A stretch of 6,406 nt of DNA. Source: an uncultured Clostridia bacterium. GTDB taxonomy: Bacteria; Bacillota; Clostridia; Oscillospirales; Acutalibacteraceae. How positions within the stretch are numbered: position 1 is the first letter of the stretch; every line of letters starts with the position of its first letter. Under the pieces are notes generated by a model that saw only the letters and a list, made by a program, of their open reading frames with translations, did no database searches and was not told the origin of the DNA. The stretch spans positions 1-6,406 of the forward strand of contig CALAQQ010000186.1 of NCBI GenBank assembly GCA_937888485.1. The letters are read 5' to 3'. The position numbers and the translations under genes were made by a program. Positions 1 to 5,290 of this stretch are shown in pieces.

Positions 1-584
1 TTATATAAAAATCCGTTTGCTTCAACCCTGAATATAACCATATCCCCTTCACGCTCAACGGCAGCATTCATAACCGTTCTTTCTGTATCGCAAACACTGC
101 TTCCTGCCGCGCAGAAAGAATCGAACTTATGAGTTCCGATATAGGCTTTCGCCTGTTCCGAAAGAAATTTATCGTCAAGCGGGTATTTATAGTGGAGAGA
201 GTAGTTATAGAGAAACGGGTTTTTGTTGGGTGAATTCCATATTTTATAGATATATTCTTTTGACTTGCAGTCATATCTTGCGTGAAAATCCCAGTCAACC
301 TCACGGCAGTCAGTTGCGGCAATATCTCTGGGCAAAACGGCATTGAGTGCACCTACGAGTTTTTTGCAGTCAATCGCGCATTCCGTCCGGATGTTACAGC
401 AATACATATTCGCATGAACACCCGAATCCGTTCTTGAACAGCCGACAACATTGTCACGCTTCGAGCAGATATGCTGGAGGGCATCCTGCAATGTCTGCTG
501 AACGGTTACGGCATTTTCCTGAACCTGCCAGCCGTGATATGCTGTTCCGTCAAATGAAATTGTGAGAAGTAAATTTCTTTGCAT
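1..584 (-). CDS. truA: tRNA pseudouridine(38-40) synthase TruA, 3' end cut off by the window edge
   Basis: TruA isomerises uridines 38, 39 and 40 of the tRNA anticodon arm to pseudouridine in the cytosol. I translated this frame by hand: the ATG is at 582-584 and it is open for 194 codons to the window edge. The N-terminus reads MQRNLLLTISFDGTAYHGWQ, the usual TruA opening with its YHGWQ signature. The catalytic motif follows at about residues 50-58 (SRTDSGVHA), with the nucleophilic aspartate at residue 53. It breaks off in GFLY, the start of the conserved GF(L)YxMVR segment. TruA proteins are usually 245-270 residues, so roughly 50-70 residues lie outside. The start shares one base with the ecfT stop (TGATG) behind a weak GGTG ribosome site, suggesting translational coupling. 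The position after ecfT is the conserved Firmicutes arrangement. The truncation is only the window boundary. Confidence 0.95.
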   Translation of the reverse strand, partial: MQRNLLLTISFDGTAYHGWQVQENAVTVQQTLQDALQHICSKRDNVVGCSRTDSGVHANMYCCNIRTECAIDCKKLVGALNAVLPRDIAATDCREVDWDFHARYDCKSKEYIYKIWNSPNKNPFLYNYSLHYKYPLDDKFLSEQAKAYIGTHKFDSFCAAGSSVCDTERTVMNAAVEREGDMVIFRVEANGFLY

Positions 585-1399
585 CAAATCACCGCATCAA
601 AATATATATTGAGAACTACAACCCCTGCAGTTACGGCAACACAGACAATAATTGCAACGATATCCCTTGCGGCAACTTTCATCTGCTTCATTCGTGTTCT
701 GCCCTCACCGCCCGTATAACAGCGGCAGGTCATAGCAAACGCAAGCTCATACGCTCTTCTGAATGAAGATACCATAAGGGGTATGAATATGGGAACAAGC
801 GCCTTTGCACGCTGAACAATGCTTCCCGTTTCAAGGTCTGCACCTCTTGCTTTCTGTGCATTCATTATTCTGTCGATTTCCTCAATGAGGGTAGGAATAA
901 AACGAAGTGCAAGTGTCATCATCATGGCAAGTGTATGAACCTTGATTTTAAAAATCTTAAGCGGAGAAAGAATTCTTTCAAGCGCATCGGTAAGCATTGT
1001 AGGGGTTGTGGTATAGGTTAAAAGAGAGCTGGTAACAACAAGGCTGACAATTCGCACCATGGTAAAAATCGCAGTATTGACACCCTTTTCGGTTATCTTT
1101 ATTTCCCACCATTCAAAATAGGTTTTTCCGCCCTCTGTGTAAAAAACATTGAGTATCGCGGTAAAAATAAGAATGATTACAATGGGCTTAAGGCTCTTTA
1201 AAATCATTTTTGCGGGCACTTTTGAAAGAGCCGCAGAAACGATTGCTGTAAGTGTTATCAGACCGAGAGAAAAGAAACTTTTGCAAAGGAAGATGACAAC
1301 TATAAGCCAGAATGTTGCGATAAGCTTTATTCTCGGATCAAGATTATGAAGCACGGATTGTCCCGGATAATACTGACCGATGGTTATATCTCTTATCAT
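584..1399 (-). CDS. ecfT: ECF transporter transmembrane coupling protein EcfT
   Basis: EcfT is the membrane scaffold of energy-coupling-factor importers. It links the EcfA1/EcfA2 ATPases to exchangeable substrate-binding S components. At 271 residues it has the usual length. Hydrophobic segments fall near residues 25-60, 70-87, 108-130 and 244-266. Between the last two lies the cytoplasmic coupling region with two X-R-X motifs: A184-R185-G186 in AQKARGADLE, and C225-R226-C227 before YTGGEGRTR. These contact the grooves of the two ATPases. The opening DITIGQYYPGxSxLHxLDPRxK is typical of the family. The start overlaps the ecfA2 stop in an ATGA, with a strong AGGAGG at 1408-1413. No S component is in the window, so this looks like a group II module shared by unlinked S proteins; the substrate cannot be told from here. 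The second motif has Cys-Arg-Cys rather than the textbook Ala-Arg-Gly. Confidence 0.95.
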   Translation of the reverse strand: MIRDITIGQYYPGQSVLHNLDPRIKLIATFWLIVVIFLCKSFFSLGLITLTAIVSAALSKVPAKMILKSLKPIVIILIFTAILNVFYTEGGKTYFEWWEIKITEKGVNTAIFTMVRIVSLVVTSSLLTYTTTPTMLTDALERILSPLKIFKIKVHTLAMMMTLALRFIPTLIEEIDRIMNAQKARGADLETGSIVQRAKALVPIFIPLMVSSFRRAYELAFAMTCRCYTGGEGRTRMKQMKVAARDIVAIIVCVAVTAGVVVLNIYFDAVI

Positions 1400-2262
1400 T
1401 TTGCACTCCTCCTCTCCATGAGACCTCGGAGTATCTCTGCACCCTGCTCAACCGTATAAACATTTGCAGGTACATCGAGTCCTTTTGCACGGAGTTTCGC
1501 AAAAATCTCCGTTATTTCGGGCACATTAAGACCCATTGAACGAAGTTCATCCCCTCTTGAATAAACCTCGTCAACACTTCCCTGCATGGCAACGGCAGAC
1601 TTGTTCATAACTATAACTCTGTCCGCTGTTTCGGCAATATCCTCCATGCTGTGCGAAACAATAATAACGGTGCTGCCCGTCTGATTTCTGTAATTTTTGA
1701 TAAGATTTATCAAATCGGCTCTGCCCCTCGGGTCAAGACCTGCGGCAGGTTCATCGAAAATAAGCACTTCGGGCTGCATGGACATAACGCCCGCAATCGC
1801 AACTCTCCTTTTTTCACCGCCCGAAAGGTCGAAAGGAGATTTGTTCAGATGCTCTGCTTTTACACCTGTGAATTCAGCCGCACGCAGAACTCTTTCTTTT
1901 ATTTCATTTTCGGAAAGTTTCATGTTTTTCGGTCCGAAAGCAATATCTTTATAAACAGTTTCTTCGAAAAGCTGATATTCGGGATACTGGAAACAAAGGC
2001 CGACTTTGAACCGTGAATTTTTAAGTGTTTCCTTATCCTTCCATATATCAACACCGTCAACAAGTATTTTTCCGCTGTCGGGTTTTAAAAGTCCGTTAAA
2101 ATGGGAAATGAGTGTACTTTTACCCGATCCCGTATGACCTATAATGCCGACAAGCTCGCCTTTATTAATCTGAAGATTAACATCATTAATTGCGGCGACC
2201 TGAGAAACCGTACCTTTGGAATAATAATGGGTAAGACCTACTGTTTCAATTGCAAAACTCAT
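1396..2262 (-). CDS. ecfA2: ECF transporter ATPase subunit EcfA2
   Basis: This is the second nucleotide-binding subunit of the ECF energising module, a cytosolic ABC ATPase that pairs with EcfA1 beneath EcfT. All ABC motifs are visible in its 288 residues: Walker A GHTGSGKST (42-50), Q-loop Gln92 in FQYPEYQLFEETV, signature LSGGE (146-150), Walker B VLIFDEP (166-172) with catalytic Glu171, D-loop GLDP (175-178) and switch His204 in VSHSM. The QYPEYQLFE stretch and the signature ending in Glu rather than Gln are features I associate with EcfA2 as opposed to EcfA1. About 75 residues after the H-loop form the C-terminal extension typical of Ecf ATPases. The start shares an ATGA with the ecfA1 stop. 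Its Shine-Dalgarno GGGAGG lies inside the last ecfA1 codons, so the two subunits are probably made in a coupled way, and ecfT follows by the same overlap. Confidence 0.97.
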   Translation of the reverse strand: MSFAIETVGLTHYYSKGTVSQVAAINDVNLQINKGELVGIIGHTGSGKSTLISHFNGLLKPDSGKILVDGVDIWKDKETLKNSRFKVGLCFQYPEYQLFEETVYKDIAFGPKNMKLSENEIKERVLRAAEFTGVKAEHLNKSPFDLSGGEKRRVAIAGVMSMQPEVLIFDEPAAGLDPRGRADLINLIKNYRNQTGSTVIIVSHSMEDIAETADRVIVMNKSAVAMQGSVDEVYSRGDELRSMGLNVPEITEIFAKLRAKGLDVPANVYTVEQGAEILRGLMERRSAK

Positions 2263-3110
2263 AAGGCACCTCCCATTTTACGGACTATTTCTTCAACGCA
2301 TTCGTCAACATCAAGAACGCCCTCTTTTATTCCGAGAACATGGCAAAGCTCGGTTGACTGCGGAACATCAAGACCGTAGGAACGAAGCTTCTCAACGTTT
2401 GAGAAAACCTCTTTCGGTGTTCCCTGCATGACAACTCTGCCGCCGTCCATGATAACAACTCTGTCCGCCTGAACAGCCTCATCCATGAAATGAGTAACGG
2501 TAACAACGGTTATTCCCATTTCTTTATTGAGGCGTTTAACAGTTGTCATAACTTCCTCTCTGCCCTTGGGGTCAAGCATAGCGGTTGGTTCATCGAGAAC
2601 AATACATTCCGTCTGCATTGCAATAACGCCTGCAATCGCAACTCTCTGCTTCTGACCGCCCGAAAGCTTATGAGGTTCTCTGTGGCGGAATTCGTACATA
2701 TTGACGCATTTGAGAGCATCGTCAACCCTTCTGCGGATTTCCGAAGGCTCGATTCCGAGATTTTCGGGTCCGAAGGCAACATCATCCTCAACAATCGTTG
2801 CAACAATCTGATTATCGGGATTCTGGAAAACCATGCCGACTATTCGACGCACCTCGTCTGCCTTTTCCTCTGTATCGGGAACGATACCCTTGACAGTCAC
2901 CTTGCCCTTTGTGGGTTCAAGAATGGCGTTGCAGAGCTTTGCGAGAGTGCTTTTGCCCGAGCCGTTGTGACCGAGAACAGCCACGAATTCGCCTTTATTT
3001 ATAGTAAGATTTACATCCGATAGGGCGGGAAAACCCGCAACGGGGGCATCCTCGTCATCGGTTTCATAAATATATGTCACATTTTCAAATTCAATAATTT
3101 TTTCGCTCAT
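2259..3110 (-). CDS. ecfA1: ECF transporter ATPase subunit EcfA1
   Basis: This is the first ABC ATPase of the ECF module; with EcfA2 it forms the heterodimer that drives S-component toppling and uptake of vitamins or metal ions. In 283 residues it shows Walker A GHNGSGKST (47-55), Q-loop Gln96 in FQNPDNQIVATIVEDDVAFG, signature LSGGQ (149-153), Walker B CIVLDEP (169-175) with Glu174, D-loop MLDP (178-181) and His207 in THFMDE. FQNPDNQ and the canonical LSGGQ favour EcfA1 over EcfA2. The N-terminal strand carries a short acidic insertion (ETDDEDAPVAGF, 16-27). The ATG sits behind an AGGA (3119-3122) with an 8-base spacer, weaker than the sites of ecfA2 and ecfT. Only 18 bases separate it from the upstream zinc-ribbon gene, so a promoter of its own would have to lie inside that gene. 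In many Firmicutes rplQ precedes ecfA1; here it does not. Confidence 0.97.
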   Translation of the reverse strand: MSEKIIEFENVTYIYETDDEDAPVAGFPALSDVNLTINKGEFVAVLGHNGSGKSTLAKLCNAILEPTKGKVTVKGIVPDTEEKADEVRRIVGMVFQNPDNQIVATIVEDDVAFGPENLGIEPSEIRRRVDDALKCVNMYEFRHREPHKLSGGQKQRVAIAGVIAMQTECIVLDEPTAMLDPKGREEVMTTVKRLNKEMGITVVTVTHFMDEAVQADRVVIMDGGRVVMQGTPKEVFSNVEKLRSYGLDVPQSTELCHVLGIKEGVLDVDECVEEIVRKMGGAL

Positions 3111-3128
3111 AGTAATAATCCTAAAAAT

Positions 3129-3542
3129 TTAATCTAAAACTTTTTCACCGCATGATTCACAGATTTTATCGGCATTTACGCTGTAGTTTCCGCAATGAGG
3201 ACAGTAGCCTTTTCCGCTGTCGTTATCGAACTCGCTGAGCTCTTCCGTTTCTTCGGCATATTCAAGATATTCCTTATACTCCTCGTCATCTTCTTCATCT
3301 TCGATGATTTCGGGTTCTTCGGTTTCTATCGGTGTATCGGTTAAACCGAGTTTGGCACGTTCTTCTTCAAGAAACTTTTTATAAGCTTTTCGAGAAAGAC
3401 AGTAATCATAAATTTCAAATCCCGTGCAAACAATCGGAATAATTGTGAAAATAAGCATAAACCACATTTCAGAAAAAATTGAAATTGCTGCCCAGATTAC
3501 CCCGACAACAGCAATCGTTATCGCATCTTCCAGTGTTTTCAT
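3129..3542 (-). CDS. Small membrane protein with C-terminal zinc ribbon (third of trio), function unknown
   Basis: I do not recognise a named function. With the start I favour the product is 137 residues (MKTLEDAITIAVVG...). Two hydrophobic helices (about 7-24 and 27-43) form a membrane hairpin. A basic patch (RKAYKK, 51-56) follows, suggesting both ends face the cytosol. Next come a long acidic, probably helical linker (about 71-105, rich in Glu/Asp) and a zinc ribbon with Cys114, 117, 128 and 131 (CxxC-x10-CxxC). The open frame continues upstream to an ATG at 3660-3662, but that would overlap the previous gene out of frame and has no ribosome site. The ATG at 3540-3542 has GGGG 8 bases upstream (3551-3554), whereas one at 3546-3548 lies too close to it. 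The last 34 residues nearly copy the preceding gene's C-terminus, while the membrane half differs. It probably shares a transcript with ecfA1. Confidence 0.82.
   Translation of the reverse strand: MKTLEDAITIAVVGVIWAAISIFSEMWFMLIFTIIPIVCTGFEIYDYCLSRKAYKKFLEEERAKLGLTDTPIETEEPEIIEDEEDDEEYKEYLEYAEETEELSEFDNDSGKGYCPHCGNYSVNADKICESCGEKVLD
3138..3167. repeat. 30-base exact direct repeat, copy 1
   Basis: These 30 bases are identical to 3640-3669, 502 bases away. They encode the last residues of the third zinc-ribbon protein (KICESCGEKV). The two copies start at the same distance from their stop codons, so they are in the same codon phase. Similarity continues without gaps for about 100 further bases, with about 20 differences by my hand alignment, covering the whole zinc ribbon and its FDNDSGKGYC lead-in. 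This points to duplication of a coding module rather than a mobile element. Confidence 0.93.
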
Positions 3543-3630
3543 ACCCATGTCCCCTTTTGTTCGGGGAAAGATTCGTTTTTTCTTCTGTTTGCGGTAATTC
3601 CGATGGGTTGACGGAAGCCGCCTGCCTGAA
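3543..3630 (-). other. Longest intergenic gap in the window, with two small hairpins
   Basis: This 88-base stretch separates the second and third zinc-ribbon genes. In mRNA sense it holds UUCCG...CGGAA (3598-3616, 5-bp stem, 9-base loop), then an A-rich run, then UCCCC...GGGGA (3550-3567, 5-bp stem, 8-base loop) whose 3' arm is the presumed Shine-Dalgarno of the downstream gene. No U-tract follows either hairpin, so a terminator is unlikely. I see no convincing -35/-10 pair on the minus strand. Confidence 0.5.
3550..3567 (-). promoter_or_regulatory. Ribosome site of the third zinc-ribbon gene within a possible sequestering hairpin
   Basis: The GGGG at 3551-3554 is 8 bases before the ATG at 3540-3542 and decides that start. 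In the mRNA it can pair with the CCCC at 3563-3566, extended by one U-A pair, around the loop GAACAAAA. Such a hairpin would hide the ribosome site unless upstream translation or a factor opens it. The pairing is seen in the sequence; a regulatory role is inference, and a 5-bp stem can arise by chance. Confidence 0.4.
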
Positions 3631-4008
3631 TTATTCATCAACTTTTTCACCGCATGATTCACAGATTTTTTCTGAATTCACGCCGTAATTTCCGCAAAAC
3701 GGACAGTAACCTTTTCCGCTGTCATTATCGAAATCACGGAGTTCTTCCATTTCCTGCTCATATTCAACTGCTTCGGGATTTTTTTCTTCCCATTCTTCCT
3801 CTTCTTCCTCAACCATCGCTTCGTATTCTTCGGGGTTTTCTTCATAAAGCTTGCGGAGTCTTTTTTCTTTTGCAATCTGATAAATAAGGAACAATGCACC
3901 AAGCACGAAAATTATTCCGAAGCCTGTAACAAGCAGTTGTTCCGTCATCAGTCCGAAAAATCCGAATAGAATTCCGAAAATCGCAAAAGCAAGTGCCATA
4001 AAAATCAT
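3631..4008 (-). CDS. Small membrane protein with C-terminal zinc ribbon (second of trio), function unknown
   Basis: This 125-residue product has no function I can name. Helices at about 2-20 and 26-44 form a membrane hairpin. A basic stretch (KEKRLRK, 47-53) follows, placing the remainder in the cytosol by the positive-inside rule. An acidic, coiled-coil-like linker runs from about 54 to 92, including an almost pure run of glutamates near 68-75. The zinc ribbon has Cys102, 105, 116 and 119 in CxxC-x10-CxxC spacing. The ATG at 4006-4008 has GGGGG 7 bases upstream (4016-4020), supporting this start over the internal Met4. The upstream zinc-ribbon gene ends 20 bases before it. The FDNDSGKGYCP.CGNY.VN..KICESCGEKV tail matches the next gene almost residue for residue, and the two are also the same architecture, so they are tandem paralogues whose membrane halves have diverged. 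Confidence 0.88.
   Translation of the reverse strand: MIFMALAFAIFGILFGFFGLMTEQLLVTGFGIIFVLGALFLIYQIAKEKRLRKLYEENPEEYEAMVEEEEEEWEEKNPEAVEYEQEMEELRDFDNDSGKGYCPFCGNYGVNSEKICESCGEKVDE
3640..3669. repeat. 30-base exact direct repeat, copy 2
   Basis: This is the partner of the repeat at 3138-3167, inside the C-terminal codons of the second zinc-ribbon protein and in the same codon phase. Recombination between the copies would remove 502 bases and leave a single in-frame gene carrying the membrane half of the second protein and the tail of the third. Confidence 0.93.
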
Positions 4009-4015
4009 ATTTATT

Positions 4016-4020
4016 CCCCC
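4016..4020 (-). promoter_or_regulatory. Ribosome binding site of the second zinc-ribbon gene
   Basis: In mRNA sense GGGGG followed by AATAAAT and ATG gives a 7-base spacer. It is G-rich rather than the AGGAGG seen before ruvB, ecfA2 and ecfT. It lies in the 20-base gap after the preceding zinc-ribbon gene and supports the ATG at 4006-4008. Confidence 0.6.
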
Positions 4021-4028
4021 AAAAATTA

Positions 4029-4409
4029 TTACGGCAATTCTCTGCCGCAGGATGAACAGAATTTATAATCTTTTTCAGCTTTTTCTCCGCAATACGGGCA
4101 GTATTTTGCCGCAGTTGCGGAAGTTTTTTCTTCTTCACGGATATCTCCGAATTTTTCGTTCCACGGGTCGGGTTCTTCGCCGTTTTCTGTGATATCATAT
4201 TCTGAGTAACGGTTCTTACCCGTTGCATTTTTGAAATTATAAATCGCATTAACAACCGCAATACCGATAAAAATCAATCCGAAAAGAGCAAAAACTCCGC
4301 CGCCGCTTGAAGCTACCATTATAGTCCAGAGCAAGCCGAAAAGTCCGAACGCTATGCTCATCACACCACCCAAGAAAGACGGACCTCTGCCGGGTTTTAT
4401 GCTTTTCAT
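4029..4409 (-). CDS. Small membrane protein with C-terminal zinc ribbon (first of trio), function unknown
   Basis: This 126-residue protein has two hydrophobic, glycine-rich helices (about 12-33 and 38-57), a polar and acidic linker (about 60-100), and a zinc ribbon with Cys104, 107, 118 and 121 in KYCPYCGEKAEKDYKFCSSCG. The CxxC-x10-CxxC spacing equals that of the next two genes, but the sequence is much more diverged, and both the N-terminus (KPGRGPSFLGG) and the ribbon are distinct. It looks like a member of the uncharacterised zinc-ribbon membrane proteins frequent in Clostridia; that is recollection, not a search result. The start shares one base with the methyltransferase stop (TAATG), with AAAGGG at 4419-4424 about 9 bases upstream, so it is probably translated by coupling. 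A bound zinc and a cytosolic C-terminus are inferred from the motif and topology. The binding partner, if any, is unknown. Confidence 0.88.
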   Translation of the reverse strand: MKSIKPGRGPSFLGGVMSIAFGLFGLLWTIMVASSGGGVFALFGLIFIGIAVVNAIYNFKNATGKNRYSEYDITENGEEPDPWNEKFGDIREEEKTSATAAKYCPYCGEKAEKDYKFCSSCGRELP

Positions 4410-5287
4410 TACTTAACGCCCTTTCCAAGCCATATTGCGCTTGCGCCGCAAGGAAGCACCCTGCCGGGTTTTGACGAAACGGGAATACCGATTTCATCGC
4501 TCGTTGTTGAACCGCCGAACTGTTTTTGTACGGTTTCGCCTAAAATATATTCCATAACGCTGGGCGAAAGACCCGTTGTGTAAGAATTAATCAGCACCAT
4601 GAGAGAATCTTCCGTAAGAAGTTCGGAGCAAAGCTCAACAAAGCCGTAAACCTCGTTTTCGAGCTTCCACACCTCACCTCCCGGTCCTCTGCCGTATGAC
4701 GGGGGGTCCATGATTATTATGTCGTATTTATTTCCTCTGCGGATTTCACGCTGAACAAATTTTATGCAATCGTCAACAAGCCAGCGTACGGGTGCATCGG
4801 AAAGCTTGCATGCCGCCGCATTTTCCTTTGCCCACAATGTCATGCCTTTAGAAGCATCAACATGGGTAACGCTTGCGCCTGCACTCAGAGCCGCAACAGT
4901 TGCGCCGCCTGTATAAGCAAAGAGATTAAGCACCTTGACGGGTCTGCCTGCGTTCTTGATTATATCTGCGGTCATTTTCCAGTTGACTGCCTGCTCGGGG
5001 AAAAGGCCTGTGTGCTTGAAGCCCATTGTTTTTATGTTGAAATGAAGGTCGTCAAGTCCTATCTGCCACACATCAGGCATTTTTTTACATACTCTCCAGC
5101 TTCCGCCGCCCGTATTTGAACGGTTATAAATCGCGTGGGGATTATACCAGAGCGGATTTTCCTTGGGTGTTTTCCATATTACCTGAGGGTCGGGTCGGAC
5201 AAGAATAATGTCGCCCCAGCGTTCAAGTCTTTCACCGTCAGAACAGTCTATAAGCTCATAATCAATCCAGTTATCTGCTTTTCTCAT
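4409..5287 (-). CDS. Class I SAM-dependent methyltransferase, COG1092 (RlmI/RlmK-like), probable RNA methyltransferase
   Basis: The product is 292 residues with a Rossmann-fold methyltransferase core. SAM-binding motif I is VLNLFAYTGG (119-128), motif II is VDAS (143-146), an acidic pair DD (172-173) probably marks the adenine side, and motif IV is MDPPSYGRG (193-201). The NLFAYTGG...DPP combination is characteristic of the family containing 23S rRNA methyltransferases RlmI (m5C) and the RlmK half of RlmL (m7G). The roughly 80-residue N-terminus (YELIDCSDGERLERWGDIILVRPDPQVIW) could be a reduced RNA-binding beta domain; I cannot confirm a PUA fold. Where RlmI has its catalytic cysteine (in a TFSCSG-like segment), this protein has LINSYTTG with no cysteine, so cytosine C5 chemistry is doubtful. 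The ATG lies only 3 bases past the ruvB stop, with a weak ribosome site, suggesting coupling to ruvB. The actual substrate is unknown. Confidence 0.88.
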   Translation of the reverse strand: MRKADNWIDYELIDCSDGERLERWGDIILVRPDPQVIWKTPKENPLWYNPHAIYNRSNTGGGSWRVCKKMPDVWQIGLDDLHFNIKTMGFKHTGLFPEQAVNWKMTADIIKNAGRPVKVLNLFAYTGGATVAALSAGASVTHVDASKGMTLWAKENAAACKLSDAPVRWLVDDCIKFVQREIRRGNKYDIIIMDPPSYGRGPGGEVWKLENEVYGFVELCSELLTEDSLMVLINSYTTGLSPSVMEYILGETVQKQFGGSTTSDEIGIPVSSKPGRVLPCGASAIWLGKGVK

Positions 5288-5290
5288 AAA

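Noticed and set aside
1651..2016. Plus-strand open frames opposite ecfA2 (also 1697-1954)
   Set aside because: They are antisense shadows of a complete ABC ATPase gene, mutually overlapping, with no plausible protein features.
2490..3023. 177-codon open frame on the plus strand opposite ecfA1
   Set aside because: It is a shadow of the ecfA1 coding strand: it lies wholly within a gene with all ABC motifs, and its translation shows no recognisable domain or sensible start context.
3607..3612. TTGACG resembling a -35 box on the plus strand
   Set aside because: There is no matching -10 box at suitable spacing and no plus-strand gene downstream.
3598..3616. Possible terminator hairpin after the second zinc-ribbon gene
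   Set aside because: The stem is only 5 bp with a 9-base loop and is followed by an A-rich, not U-rich, run in the mRNA, so it does not fit an intrinsic terminator.
3543..3662. N-terminal extension of the third zinc-ribbon gene (start at 3660-3662, adding 40 basic residues)
   Set aside because: It overlaps the end of the preceding gene in a different frame, has no ribosome site, and includes bases fixed by the other gene's conserved tail. The ATG at 3540-3542 has a well-spaced GGGG and begins right before the first membrane helix.
3842..4261. 139-codon minus-strand frame overlapping the first two zinc-ribbon genes
   Set aside because: It is out of frame with both genes, covers their coding sequence, and its translation is low-complexity Lys/Asn-rich without the zinc or membrane signatures.
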